Source of the DNA: Empedobacter sp036647415
GTDB lineage: Bacteria; Bacteroidota; Bacteroidia; Flavobacteriales; Weeksellaceae
Direction of reading: 5' to 3'
DNA: 64,000 bases
Assembly: GCF_036647415.1 (NCBI RefSeq)
Contig: NZ_JAVXKG010000002.1
Coordinates: 1 to 64,000, forward strand
Made by a program: the position numbers and the translations under genes. Shown here piece after piece: positions 8,497-17,144 of the stretch; the first letter of the stretch is position 1, and each line of letters begins with the position of its first letter. Below the pieces are notes generated by a model, which did not search any database, was not told the origin of the DNA, and was given only the letters and a program-made list of their open reading frames with translations.

Positions 8497-9969
8497 TTAA
8501 AACGTAAATGATGTTCCATCTGCGCCATCTTTCAGTTGAATTCCTAAAGCACTTAATTGATCTCTAATTTGATCTGATAAAGCCCAATTTTTATCCACAC
8601 GTGCTTGATTTCGCATTTCGATTAACATTTTTACAACACCGTCTAATTTGTCCGAACTCTCGTTGATTTCATCTGTATCAAGACCCAAAACATCATGTAC
8701 AAATCCATTCATCAAGGTTTTTAATCGATCCAAATCTTCAGCCGTAATATTCTCAAAATTTTCTTTGATAGAATTAATCATTTTCACCGCATCAAATAAA
8801 TGAGCAATTAAAATTGGCGTATTAAAATCATCGTCCATTGCTGTGTACAACTTCGCTTCTAACTCGTTAATATCAACTGTAGAAGTTTGTTTTGGAGTGA
8901 TTGTTTCTAATGTTTTCAGCGCTTCTATCAAACGTGTAAAACCTTTTTCTGAAGCTAACATTGCATCATTCGAAATGTCTAAAACACCGCGATAATGGGC
9001 TTGTAAGAAACAAAAACGTACAACTGCTGGATGAAATGGTTTCTCGAAGAAATTATTTTCACCATTTACTAATTGCATTGGTAAAATGTAATTTCCTGTC
9101 GATTTACTCATACGCTGACCATTCATTGTCAACATATTTGCATGCATCCAATATTTTACTGGTTCGTGTCCGTTAGAACCTTTTGCTTGTGCAATTTCAC
9201 ATTCGTGATGTGGGAATTTAAGATCCATTCCACCTCCGTGAATATCAAAATAATCACCAAGATATTTGGTACTCATCACTGTACATTCTAAGTGCCAACC
9301 TGGGAATCCATCTCCCCAAGGTGAAGCCCAACGCATGATGTGAGCAGGTGAAGCGTTTTTCCAAAGAGCAAAATCCACCGGATTTTTCTTTTCTCCTTGT
9401 CCGTCTAAATCTCTTGAATTATTAATTAATTCTTCGATATTACGGTTGCTTAATTCACCATAATTAAGTCCTTTTTTGTTGTATGCTTCTACATCAAAAT
9501 AAACCGATCCGTTTGCTTCGTAAGCAAATCCTAAATCAATCAATTTCTCCGCTAAAGCAATTTGCTCTAAAATATGTCCTGTTGCTGTAGGCTCGATTGT
9601 TGGAGGAAGTAAATTAAATTTTTCTAAAACTTTATGAAAATCGACAGTGTATTTCTGTACAATTTCCATTGGTTCAAGTTTCTCTAATTTTGATTGTTTT
9701 ACAAAACGATCATTTTCTACATTTCCATCATCTGTCAAATGTCCTGCATCAGTAATATTACGAACGTAACGAACTTTGTAACCCAAAAATTTCAGATAAC
9801 GATAAATCATATCAAACGACATAAACGTACGTACATTACCAAGATGTACATTACTATAAACGGTAGGTCCACAGACATACATTCCTACATTATCTTGATT
9901 AATAGGTACAAATGTTTCTTTGATTCCCGTTAAGGAATTATGTAATTTTAATTGATTTTCTTTTACCAT
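8497..9969 (-). CDS. cysS: Cysteinyl-tRNA synthetase
   Basis: 490 residues, the usual length. Class I synthetase: HIGH-type motif HLGN at 42-45 within YVCGPTVYSNVHLGNVRTF, and a KMSKS loop RMSKSTGN near 286. Zinc ligands expected for the family are visible as Cys33, the Cys of GWHLECTVMS and HHECE. The C-terminal DALR-type helical region follows and the protein ends normally. It charges tRNA-Cys in the cytoplasm. It lies 19 nt after the folE stop on the same strand and shares its terminator, so the two are probably co-transcribed. Confidence 0.97.
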   Translation of the reverse strand: MVKENQLKLHNSLTGIKETFVPINQDNVGMYVCGPTVYSNVHLGNVRTFMSFDMIYRYLKFLGYKVRYVRNITDAGHLTDDGNVENDRFVKQSKLEKLEPMEIVQKYTVDFHKVLEKFNLLPPTIEPTATGHILEQIALAEKLIDLGFAYEANGSVYFDVEAYNKKGLNYGELSNRNIEELINNSRDLDGQGEKKNPVDFALWKNASPAHIMRWASPWGDGFPGWHLECTVMSTKYLGDYFDIHGGGMDLKFPHHECEIAQAKGSNGHEPVKYWMHANMLTMNGQRMSKSTGNYILPMQLVNGENNFFEKPFHPAVVRFCFLQAHYRGVLDISNDAMLASEKGFTRLIEALKTLETITPKQTSTVDINELEAKLYTAMDDDFNTPILIAHLFDAVKMINSIKENFENITAEDLDRLKTLMNGFVHDVLGLDTDEINESSDKLDGVVKMLIEMRNQARVDKNWALSDQIRDQLSALGIQLKDGADGTSFTF

Positions 9970-9988
9970 TTTTTTGGATTTATTTTCT

Positions 9989-10666
9989 TTAAACGTTGAA
10001 AGTAGTTTTCATTCCGATATACGCAATAAACTCTTTTCTTAGTTGTTCATTATCTTTAAATGCTCCACCATATTCGGCAGTAACCGTACTCGATTCGATA
10101 TCTTTTATACCACGAGAATTTACACACAAATGTTTTGCATCTATAATACACGCTACATCGTCTGTACCCAAAGCATCTTGCATCGCTTTTACAATTTGCA
10201 TTGTAAGACGTTCTTGTACTTGCGGACGTTTCGCATAATACTCTACAATACGATTCATTTTAGATAATCCGATTACTTTTCCTTTCGAAATGTAACCAAC
10301 GTGCGCACGACCAACTATCGGTAAAAAGTGATGTTCGCAAGTAGAATAAACCACGATATCTTTTTCAACCAACATTTGATTGTAGTTATATTTATTTTCG
10401 AAAGTTGACATACCTGGCTTGCGCTCTGGTAATAATCCTCCAAAAATTTCTTTTACGAACATTTTCGCAACACGTTTTGGTGTTCCTTTCAAACTATCGT
10501 CTGTTAAATCTAAACCTAAAGTTTCCATAATATGACGAAAATCCGCCTCTATCATTTCTACTTTTTCGTCTGCAGACAGCTCAAACGCATCATCTCTTAG
10601 AGGAGTCTCTAAGTTAGCTGACATATGGTCGTCTCCTATTTCGTCATGAAGATGTTTATCACACAT
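9989..10666 (-). CDS. folE: GTP cyclohydrolase I
   Basis: 225 residues. It converts GTP to dihydroneopterin triphosphate, the first step of tetrahydrofolate synthesis. The zinc and active-site motif CEHHFLP (Cys110, His112, His113) is followed by VGYISKGKVIGLSKMNRIVEYYAKRPQVQER in several conserved blocks, and the third zinc ligand is the Cys of AKHLCVNSRG. The N-terminal 40 residues are a variable extension; an alternative start at Met15 is possible. It is divergent from hutH across a 139-nt gap and is the first gene of the folE-cysS unit. A TAAATTTG -7 box lies at 10683-10690 on its strand. Confidence 0.96.
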   Translation of the reverse strand: MCDKHLHDEIGDDHMSANLETPLRDDAFELSADEKVEMIEADFRHIMETLGLDLTDDSLKGTPKRVAKMFVKEIFGGLLPERKPGMSTFENKYNYNQMLVEKDIVVYSTCEHHFLPIVGRAHVGYISKGKVIGLSKMNRIVEYYAKRPQVQERLTMQIVKAMQDALGTDDVACIIDAKHLCVNSRGIKDIESSTVTAEYGGAFKDNEQLRKEFIAYIGMKTTFNV

Positions 10667-10682
10667 TACATAAAAATTTCTG

Positions 10683-10690
10683 CAAATTTA
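10683..10690 (-). promoter_or_regulatory. -7 promoter box of folE
   Basis: TAAATTTG on the minus strand, an exact TAnnTTTG match, 17 nt before the start codon. No -33 TTG is seen. Confidence 0.4.
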
Positions 10691-10776
10691 TAAAAGATAG
10701 CGGTATAAAACCTTATGAAAAGTCAAAATATTATATTAGAAATGATTTCTATCTTTTATCTAATCAATGAAAAGAT

Positions 10777-10784
10777 TATCTTTG
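10777..10784 (+). promoter_or_regulatory. -7 promoter box of hutH
   Basis: TATCTTTG is an exact TAnnTTTG match 22 nt before the hutH start codon. The -33 region is T-rich but has no TTG, which would fit a promoter needing an activator; that is inference. Confidence 0.45.
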
Positions 10785-10805
10785 AAATGACACAAAATCG
10801 AAAAA

Positions 10806-12314
10806 ATGATCAAGAAAACTTACGGAATCGATTTCCTTTCTTTTGAGGACTACAAAGGAATAAAGCAAGGAAACATCGAAATTGCATTGAATGAAGACAG
10901 TAAACAACAAATCACAAAATCGCAACAAAATGTAGCTAAAATAGTTGCATCTGGACAAACTGTATATGGTATAAATACAGGTTTTGGACCACTTTGCGAC
11001 TCTAAAATATCTGAAGACGAAACACGACAATTACAACATAATTTACTAATAAGTCATGCTGTTGGTGTTGGAAATCCTATCAAAAAAGAATTTTCTAAAA
11101 CAATGCTTATTGCAAAAGCTCATGCTTTATCAAAAGGTTTTTCGGGCGTAACATTAGATGTTGTAGAACGAATTTTATTGATGGTAGAGAAAGATATTAT
11201 TCCTGTTGTACCAGAAAAAGGTTCGGTTGGTGCTTCGGGAGATTTAGCTCCTTTATCACATTTATTTTTACCATTAATAGGTGAAGGAAAAGTTTGGGAA
11301 GGTGAGCAAATCATCTCAACAAAAGAAGCATTGACAAAGCATAATTTAGAACCTCTGCATTTATCTGCAAAAGAAGGTTTGGGCTTAATAAATGGGACAC
11401 AATTCATTTTATCTCATGCGTTAAACGGATTAGAAAAATTTGAATATTTATTAAATTTAGCTGACGTTGCAGGTGCTTTATCATTAGAAGCTTACGAAGG
11501 TTCTCCAAGTCCATTCAGAGAAGAATTACACCAAATTCGTCCATTCAAAGGAACTTTATTCGTTGCTGAAAGAATCAGAAAATTATTAAAAGATTCACAA
11601 ATCGCTTATTCTCATATGGATTGCGGACGTGTGCAAGATCCGTATTCATTACGTTGTATGCCACAAGTTCATGGCGCATCAAGAAATGCATTTTTCCATT
11701 TACAAGAATTAGCCGAAATCGAATTAAATTCTGTAACTGATAATCCAATTGTTATTTCTGATGAAGAAGCTATTTCTGGTGGAAATTTTCACGGACAACC
11801 TTTGGCAATGGCGTTAGATTATGCAACAGTTGCTGCATCAGAATTAGGAAATATATCAGACCGTCGTTCTTATTTATTATTAGAAGGGAAATATGGTTTA
11901 CCTAAATTATTAACAGAAAGTTCTGGCTTAAATTCAGGTTTTATGATTCCTCAATATACAACGGCAGCACTTTGTACAGAGAACAAAACCTTGTGTTTTC
12001 CGGCTTCAGCAGATTCTATTCCGACATCATTAGGACAAGAAGATCATGTTTCCATGGGAAGTATTTCAGGACGAAAATTCAACCAAGTTTTAGATAATGT
12101 AGAGCGTATTTTAGCAATTGAATTGATGTACGCTTGTCAAGGTTTAGAATTTAGAAGACCGCGTAAAACAAGTCCTTTTTTAGAGGAAGTTTTTGCAAAA
12201 GTTCGTTCAGTTTGTCCAAAACTAGAAGAAGATAGATTGATTGGAGATGATATCAATAATATCATCGATTTATTACAAACAGAGGATTTCAAGAAATTAA
12301 TTTTAAATTTTTAA
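10806..12314 (+). CDS. hutH: Histidine ammonia-lyase
   Basis: 502 residues. It deaminates L-histidine to urocanate, the first step of histidine catabolism. The Ala-Ser-Gly triad that cyclises into the MIO electrophile is at residues 143-145 in GSVGASGDLAPLSH. Other family blocks are YGINTGFG near 54, NGTQ near 196, TDNPIV near 315, and the QEDHVSMG block near 410. Its length is typical. It is the first gene of the plus-strand hut region. hutU follows 687 nt later, after a DUF2809 gene and two repeat-bearing gaps. No hutI, hutG or ftcD homologue occurs in the window. Confidence 0.96.
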   Translation: MIKKTYGIDFLSFEDYKGIKQGNIEIALNEDSKQQITKSQQNVAKIVASGQTVYGINTGFGPLCDSKISEDETRQLQHNLLISHAVGVGNPIKKEFSKTMLIAKAHALSKGFSGVTLDVVERILLMVEKDIIPVVPEKGSVGASGDLAPLSHLFLPLIGEGKVWEGEQIISTKEALTKHNLEPLHLSAKEGLGLINGTQFILSHALNGLEKFEYLLNLADVAGALSLEAYEGSPSPFREELHQIRPFKGTLFVAERIRKLLKDSQIAYSHMDCGRVQDPYSLRCMPQVHGASRNAFFHLQELAEIELNSVTDNPIVISDEEAISGGNFHGQPLAMALDYATVAASELGNISDRRSYLLLEGKYGLPKLLTESSGLNSGFMIPQYTTAALCTENKTLCFPASADSIPTSLGQEDHVSMGSISGRKFNQVLDNVERILAIELMYACQGLEFRRPRKTSPFLEEVFAKVRSVCPKLEEDRLIGDDINNIIDLLQTEDFKKLILNF

Positions 12315-12323
12315 ATAATTCTT

Positions 12324-12431
12324 GTCATCCAGAGCAACTATTTATAATACAGGAAACCTATACATAGTAGAAAGACTCTTCGACACGCTCAGAGTGACAG
12401 AATTAAATTGTCATCCTGAGCTTTTCGAAGG
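12324..12431. repeat. REP-like intergenic repeats, inverted pair (copy 1)
   Basis: A 22-nt unit TCTTCGACACGCTCAGAGTGAC at 12377-12398 is followed 11 nt later by its inverted relative GTCATCCTGAGCTTTTCGAA at 12410-12429. A half unit GTCATCCAGAGC lies at 12324-12335. The same unit recurs at 12852-12930 and 15619-15644. The arms can pair into a long hairpin. Short palindromic repeats of this kind (GTCATTCTGAGC...CGAAGA) recur between genes in many Bacteroidota. Confidence 0.7.
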
Positions 12432-12467
12432 TCAAAAAATGAATAATACCAATGTAAAAAATATTAA

Positions 12468-12845
12468 ATGTTCAAATTCGATAAAAAATCCTTCATCATT
12501 GCGATTATAATTTTCTTAGTAGAAGTTTTTATTGCACTTTTTATCAAAGACAAAATCATTCGTCCATTTATTGGCGATATTTTAGTCGTAATTTTTATTT
12601 ACTATTTTCTCAAAGCATTTATCAACACAAAAGCGATTAATCTTGCAATTTTTACGTTGATTTTTTCTTTTGTAGTTGAAATTTTACAGTATTTTAATTT
12701 TGTAGAATTAATAGGTTTAGGACATAACAAAGCTGCACGAATCATCATCGGAACATCATTCTCATGGATTGATTTAGTGTGTTATTTCGTCGGATTTATT
12801 ATTCTATTTTTTATTGACAAAGATTTAAAGAAAAATAAACTATAA
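12468..12845 (+). CDS. DUF2809 family membrane protein
   Basis: 125 residues, mostly hydrophobic, with about four membrane helices (roughly 8-27, 33-50, 56-75 and 100-117). The block FSFVVEILQYFNFVELIGL followed by ARIIIGTSFSWIDLVCYFVG matches DUF2809, an uncharacterised inner-membrane family related in pattern to VanZ-type proteins (ExxQ, then S..D). Function is unknown. It sits between hutH and hutU but is flanked on both sides by REP-like repeats, so its place in the hut operon may be accidental. I see no link to histidine metabolism in its sequence. Confidence 0.75.
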   Translation: MFKFDKKSFIIAIIIFLVEVFIALFIKDKIIRPFIGDILVVIFIYYFLKAFINTKAINLAIFTLIFSFVVEILQYFNFVELIGLGHNKAARIIIGTSFSWIDLVCYFVGFIILFFIDKDLKKNKL

Positions 12846-12851
12846 CCTGTA

Positions 12852-12930
12852 GATTCTTCGACAAGCTCAGAATGACAAAAACGTTTAACGTTACACATAA
12901 TATCCTTGTCATCTAGAGCTTGTCAAAGGA
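12852..12930. repeat. REP-like intergenic repeats, inverted pair (copy 2)
   Basis: GATTCTTCGACAAGCTCAG at 12852-12870 continues into AATGACA, and a degenerate inverted partner GTCATCTAGAGCTTGTCAA lies at 12909-12927. They form a second inverted pair, here between the DUF2809 gene and hutU. Confidence 0.7.
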
Positions 12931-13001
12931 TAGATTATTAGAGTAACAAAAAAAACATGTAACGTTCTACGTAAAACATTAAAAGAAAACCACAAAAAAA
13001 A

Positions 13002-15020
13002 ATGACATTTCAAGAACAAATAAAAGAAGGAATTCCGTCACATCTTCCTTCAAAAAAATATAGAGATACAACTATAAGTCATGCGCCAAAACGCAAAGAA
13101 ATTTTATCAGAAGAAGAAAAAAAATTAGCACTTAAAAATGCATTACGTTATTTTGATTCTCAATTTCATGCAGAATTAATTCCTGAATTTAAACAAGAAT
13201 TAGAAGATTTTGGACGAATTTATATGTATCGTTTCATGCCAGATTACAAAATATTTGCTCGACCAATTTCTGATTATCCAGGAAATTCTGAACAAGCAAA
13301 AGCAATTCAATTAATGATTCAAAACAATTTGGATCATGCAGTAGCTCAACATCCCGAAGAATTAATTACGTACGGAGGAAATGGCGCTGTTTTTCAGAAT
13401 TGGGCGCAATATCTTTTGACGATGAAATATTTGTCAGAAATGACGGAAGAGCAAACTTTGGTTATGTATTCTGGACATCCTATGGGATTATTTCCTTCGC
13501 ACAAAAATGCACCAAGAGTTGTGGTAACGAATGGAATGGTTATTCCGAATTATTCGAAGCCTGACGATTGGGAAAAAATGAACGCTTTAGGTGTTTCACA
13601 ATATGGACAAATGACTGCTGGAAGTTATATGTACATCGGTCCACAAGGAATTGTACACGGAACAACAATTACAGTTTTGAATGGTTCTCGGAAAATTGAT
13701 GACAAAGGAACGGCTGGTAAATTATTTGTAACGGCTGGTCTTGGCGGAATGAGTGGAGCACAACCAAAAGCCGGAAATATTGCAGGCGTTATCTCGGTAA
13801 CTGCCGAAGTAAATCCTGCTGCGACTTACAAACGTCACGAACAAGGTTGGGTAGACGAAGTAATTACAGATTTGGACGAATTAGTTACTCGTGTAAAAAA
13901 AGCAAAAGAAAACAAAGAAGTTGTTTCTATCGCTTACAATGGAAATATTGTTGATGTTTGGGAAAAATTTGATGAAGAAAATGTTTATATCGAATTAGGT
14001 TCAGATCAAACATCATTGCACAATCCTTGGGCTGGAGGTTATTATCCGATTGGTTTATCGTTTGAAGAATCTAATCAAATGATGGCAGAAAATCCTGAAT
14101 TATTCAAAGAAAAAGTTCAAGAAACTTTACGTCGTCATGCCGAAGCTATAAATAAACACACTGCAAAAGGAACCTATTTTTTTGATTACGGAAATGCTTT
14201 TTTATTAGAAGCTTCCCGTGCTGGTGCCAAAGTTCATAAAGATGAAAAAGGAAACTTAGTAGATTCCTCTTATTCAAAATTAGCTAGCGAAACTTTCGCT
14301 TATCCAAGTTATGTTCAAGATATTATGGGACCAATGTGTTTTGATTATGGTTTTGGACCTTTTCGTTGGGTTTGTGCTTCTGGAAATCCTCTCGATTTAG
14401 AAAAAACAGACGAAATTGCTTGTCAAGTTTTAGAAGAAATCATGCAACATTCTCCGAAAGAAATTCAGCAACAAATGCAGGACAATATTACGTGGATAAA
14501 AGGTGCGCAAGAAAACAAATTAGTCGTTGGTTCACAAGCTCGCATTTTATATGCCGATGCAGAAGGTCGTATGAAAATTGCAAAAGCGTTTAACGATGCA
14601 ATTACAAAAGGAGAAATTGGAGCTGTTGTTTTAGGACGTGATCATCATGATGTTTCGGGAACGGATTCTCCTTTCCGTGAAACTTCTAACATTTATGATG
14701 GATCAAAATTCACGGCTGATATGGCAATTCATAATGTAATTGGTGACAGTTTTCGAGGTGCAACTTGGGTTTCTATTCACAACGGCGGTGGCGTTGGTTG
14801 GGGAGAAGTGATTAATGGTGGTTTCGGAATGTTGTTAGATGGAACACAAGATGCTGAAAATCGCTTAAAATCAATGTTACACTGGGATGTAAACAATGGA
14901 ATTGCGCGCAGATCTTGGGCAAGAAACGAAGAAGCTATTTTTGCGATAAAACGAGCAATGGAAGAAGAGCCTTTGTTGAAAGTGACTTTACCAAATATCG
15001 TTGATGAAAAATTACTTTAA
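13002..15020 (+). CDS. hutU: Urocanate hydratase, long form
   Basis: 672 residues. It hydrates urocanate to 4-imidazolone-5-propionate with NAD+ as an electrophilic cofactor. Family blocks include GGMSGAQPKAG near 248, YNGNIVDVWE near 308, SDQTSLHNPWAGGYYP near 333, DYGFGPFRWVCASG near 449 and RDHHDVSGTDSP near 547. It is about 110 residues longer than the classic 555-residue bacterial enzyme; the extra length is consistent with the longer form annotated in Flavobacteriia. The first 12 codons are A-rich with a long A run before the ATG. A small secreted protein gene follows after 9 nt. Confidence 0.95.
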   Translation: MTFQEQIKEGIPSHLPSKKYRDTTISHAPKRKEILSEEEKKLALKNALRYFDSQFHAELIPEFKQELEDFGRIYMYRFMPDYKIFARPISDYPGNSEQAKAIQLMIQNNLDHAVAQHPEELITYGGNGAVFQNWAQYLLTMKYLSEMTEEQTLVMYSGHPMGLFPSHKNAPRVVVTNGMVIPNYSKPDDWEKMNALGVSQYGQMTAGSYMYIGPQGIVHGTTITVLNGSRKIDDKGTAGKLFVTAGLGGMSGAQPKAGNIAGVISVTAEVNPAATYKRHEQGWVDEVITDLDELVTRVKKAKENKEVVSIAYNGNIVDVWEKFDEENVYIELGSDQTSLHNPWAGGYYPIGLSFEESNQMMAENPELFKEKVQETLRRHAEAINKHTAKGTYFFDYGNAFLLEASRAGAKVHKDEKGNLVDSSYSKLASETFAYPSYVQDIMGPMCFDYGFGPFRWVCASGNPLDLEKTDEIACQVLEEIMQHSPKEIQQQMQDNITWIKGAQENKLVVGSQARILYADAEGRMKIAKAFNDAITKGEIGAVVLGRDHHDVSGTDSPFRETSNIYDGSKFTADMAIHNVIGDSFRGATWVSIHNGGGVGWGEVINGGFGMLLDGTQDAENRLKSMLHWDVNNGIARRSWARNEEAIFAIKRAMEEEPLLKVTLPNIVDEKLL

Positions 15021-15029
15021 ACTATATCA

Positions 15030-15545
15030 ATGAAAAAATTAACATTTTTATTACTATTAACAAATACATTTGCTTTTAGTCAAGAAACAAATTCTAATCA
15101 ACAAATTATTTTAGGAACAAGTACTAAAGATTTATTTATTAAAAATGAAGAAACTTATAGACTAAACCAATATAAGCAAGTATTTGAAAATCCCAGTGCA
15201 ATAAAACATATTCAAAAAGCTTATTCAAATAAAACATTTGGAACCATCATTAGTACTATTGGCGGATTTGGTATTGGATTCGGTACAGGAATGTTCATTG
15301 GAAATTTAGGTAAAGGAAATAGCAAAAATCCTTATGAAAAGATAACAAGAAAATCAAATAGAGAATCTGGTTTAATTTATCTTGGAATTGGTTTAGGAAT
15401 TACAGCTACTTCAATTCCATTATGGATTGGATTTAATAAAAATATAAAAAAGGCAGTTGAGTTGGAAAATGAAACTACAACTTATTCTAATTCTTTAAAC
15501 TTTAATGTAAACGAAGATGGCTATGGATTAGCTTTTAAATTCTAA
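15030..15545 (+). CDS. Secreted or membrane protein of unknown function, downstream of hutU
   Basis: 171 residues. The N-terminus is a clear signal peptide (MKKLTFLLLLTNTFAFSQ). Two glycine-rich hydrophobic segments follow (about 73-95, TIISTIGGFGIGFGTGMFIG, and 112-132, GLIYLGIGLGITATSIPLW), separated by a basic loop. The last 25 residues look like a beta strand ending GLAFKF, a C-terminal aromatic as in outer-membrane proteins. I do not recognise a named family. It starts 9 nt after the hutU stop and shares the terminator at 15692-15717, so it is probably co-transcribed with hutU. Confidence 0.6.
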   Translation: MKKLTFLLLLTNTFAFSQETNSNQQIILGTSTKDLFIKNEETYRLNQYKQVFENPSAIKHIQKAYSNKTFGTIISTIGGFGIGFGTGMFIGNLGKGNSKNPYEKITRKSNRESGLIYLGIGLGITATSIPLWIGFNKNIKKAVELENETTTYSNSLNFNVNEDGYGLAFKF

Positions 15546-15618
15546 CTTTCAATAAACAACTTCTTAACTTATATTAGGATGACTTTGTTTACCATTCAGA
15601 ATGTAGCGTTAGCGAAAA

Positions 15619-15644
15619 GATTCTTCGACAAGCTCAGAATGACA
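15619..15644 (+). repeat. REP-like intergenic repeat (copy 3, single unit)
   Basis: GATTCTTCGACAAGCTCAG, continuing AATGACA, is identical to the unit at 12852-12877. No inverted partner is present here. Confidence 0.7.
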
Positions 15645-15691
15645 ATCTCTTATTATTTCTAAAATCATTCCTTATCAATCAAAAAATTCTC

Positions 15692-15717
15692 AAAACCACT
15701 TCAACCGAAGTGGTTTT
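15692..15717 (+). terminator. Terminator after hutU and its downstream gene
   Basis: AAAACCACTTC (15692-15702) pairs with GAAGTGGTTTT (15707-15717) around AACC, followed by T residues on the plus strand. It ends the hut-region transcript. Confidence 0.85.
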
Positions 15718-15781
15718 TTATTTCGCTTAATACATAAACAACTTCTTAACTTATATCAATTTCAGGATGCTTTTGTGGTTG

Positions 15782-15789
15782 TAAATTTG
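15782..15789 (+). promoter_or_regulatory. -7 promoter box of the pirin gene
   Basis: TAAATTTG is an exact TAnnTTTG match 35 nt before the start codon. The -33 position has no TTG. Confidence 0.4.
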
Positions 15790-15824
15790 TTTTATTAAAA
15801 GTAGAAAATATAAAATTTATAGAT

Positions 15825-16697
15825 ATGAACACAAAAAAAATAGAAATAGTTGTAGCGCCAAGAGAACCTCATTTTGTAGGAGATGGATTTAGAGTTCATA
15901 ATTTTATTCCAAACGGTTATCATTTAGGTATGAAACGCATGGATCCATTTATTATGCTAGACTATAATTCTAAATTTCATTTTCCAGCAACAGATATTCC
16001 AAAAGGAGTTGGCGTACATCCACATCGTGGTTTCGAAACAGTTACAATTGCTTACGAAGGTAGTGTTTCTCACCACGATAGTGCTGGCGGAGGCGGAACA
16101 ATTCATCAAGGCGATGTACAATGGATGACTGCTGCTTCGGGAGTTTTACACAAAGAATATCATGCAGAAGAATTTTATAAAAAAGGTGGAATTTTCCAAA
16201 TGGTTCAACTTTGGGTAAACTTGCCAGCAAAGGATAAAATGAGTGCGCCAAAATATCAAGCTATCGATCATAAAAATATTCCGACAGTTGATGTAGAAAA
16301 TGGAATTATTGAAGTAATCGCAGGTAATTATAATCAAACAAAAGGTGCTGCTTCTACATTTTCTCCTGTTAATATGTTGAATGCAAAATTAAACGAAGGT
16401 GGAAAAGCTAATTTTAATTTCCCTGCAAATTACAATACAGTTCTACTCGTAATAGAAGGTGAAGTAAAAGTAAACAATGAAGAAATTGTACCTACCGATC
16501 ATTTATTACTTTTCACAAACGAAGGAGAAGATTTTGAAATTGAAGCAAAAGAAAATAGTGTTGTGTTAATTTTGAGTGGAGAACCTCTAAACGAGCCGAT
16601 TGCCTCTTATGGACCTTTTGTAATGAATACTCAAGATGAAATTCGTGAAGCTTTTGATGATTATAATAACGGAAAATTTGGTACATTAGAAAACTAA
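15825..16697 (+). CDS. Pirin family protein
   Basis: 290 residues, a bicupin of pirin length. The four metal ligands of the pirin N-terminal cupin are all present: His65 and His67 in GVHPHRGFET, and His109 and Glu111 in GVLHKEYH. Pirins bind Fe or similar metals in the cytoplasm; some oxidise quercetin, others act as redox-sensing partners, and the role here cannot be told from sequence. The C-terminal cupin (from about 180) ends with the conserved LSGEPLNEPIASYGPFVMNT block. A GNAT-like gene follows after 25 nt and is probably co-transcribed. Confidence 0.93.
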   Translation: MNTKKIEIVVAPREPHFVGDGFRVHNFIPNGYHLGMKRMDPFIMLDYNSKFHFPATDIPKGVGVHPHRGFETVTIAYEGSVSHHDSAGGGGTIHQGDVQWMTAASGVLHKEYHAEEFYKKGGIFQMVQLWVNLPAKDKMSAPKYQAIDHKNIPTVDVENGIIEVIAGNYNQTKGAASTFSPVNMLNAKLNEGGKANFNFPANYNTVLLVIEGEVKVNNEEIVPTDHLLLFTNEGEDFEIEAKENSVVLILSGEPLNEPIASYGPFVMNTQDEIREAFDDYNNGKFGTLEN

Positions 16698-16722
16698 TAA
16701 TTCAACTATAAAATAGAACAAG

Positions 16723-17004
16723 ATGGAAGTTAAACAAATTGATGATCAAAAAAATGGAGCTTTTGTCGTTTTAGATGGCGATAAAAAAGCAGGTGAAATG
16801 GCTTATGTTTGGGCTGGTAATGATAAAATAATTATTGATCATACCGAAGTTGACGAAGCATACGGAGGACAAGGTGTCGGTAAAAAAGCATTGACGGCAT
16901 TAGTAGATTGGGTTAGAAAAGAGAATGTAAAAGTAATTCCGTTATGTCCATTTGCAAAAGCTCAATTCGAGAAAAATCCAGAAATAAGAGATGTTTTATC
17001 ATAA
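16723..17004 (+). CDS. Small GNAT-type N-acetyltransferase
   Basis: 93 residues. It is a minimal GCN5-related fold of the short Acetyltransf_CG type: the acetyl-CoA loop appears as YGGQGVGKKALTALVDW (residues 48-64), followed by the conserved strand VKVIPLCPFAKAQFEKNPE. The substrate is unknown; such short GNATs are often found as stand-alone proteins. It lies 25 nt after the pirin gene with no terminator between them, so the two are likely one transcript. Confidence 0.85.
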   Translation: MEVKQIDDQKNGAFVVLDGDKKAGEMAYVWAGNDKIIIDHTEVDEAYGGQGVGKKALTALVDWVRKENVKVIPLCPFAKAQFEKNPEIRDVLS

Positions 17005-17144
17005 GAAATAATTACTAATAATCGATTTATTATAAAATTAATCTTAATTCAAAATTAATATATTTAGAAATTTATTTTATTAAACTAAAATTTAAAAGAA
17101 TAAAATTCTTATTTATTAAAAAATCATTCGTGAAAAATTAATTA

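Larger units (their letters stand above)
15552..15756 (+). repeat. 23-bp direct repeats bracketing a REP unit and a terminator
   Basis: Identical 23-nt sequences starting ATAAACAACTTCTTAACTTA occupy 15552-15574 and 15734-15756. Each is followed by a diverged AGGATG..TTTG block (15577 and 15764), so the similarity extends further with indels. The 159 nt between them hold one REP-like unit (15619-15644) and the terminator. Confidence 0.65.

Noticed and set aside
10776..11030. 84-codon minus-strand frame over the hutH start
   Set aside because: It is antisense to hutH and covers the hutH promoter; no family resemblance.
12322..12510. Open frame of 62 codons between hutH and the DUF2809 gene
   Set aside because: It runs through the REP-like repeat pair and overlaps the start of the DUF2809 gene in another frame. 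Its translation shows no protein-like composition.
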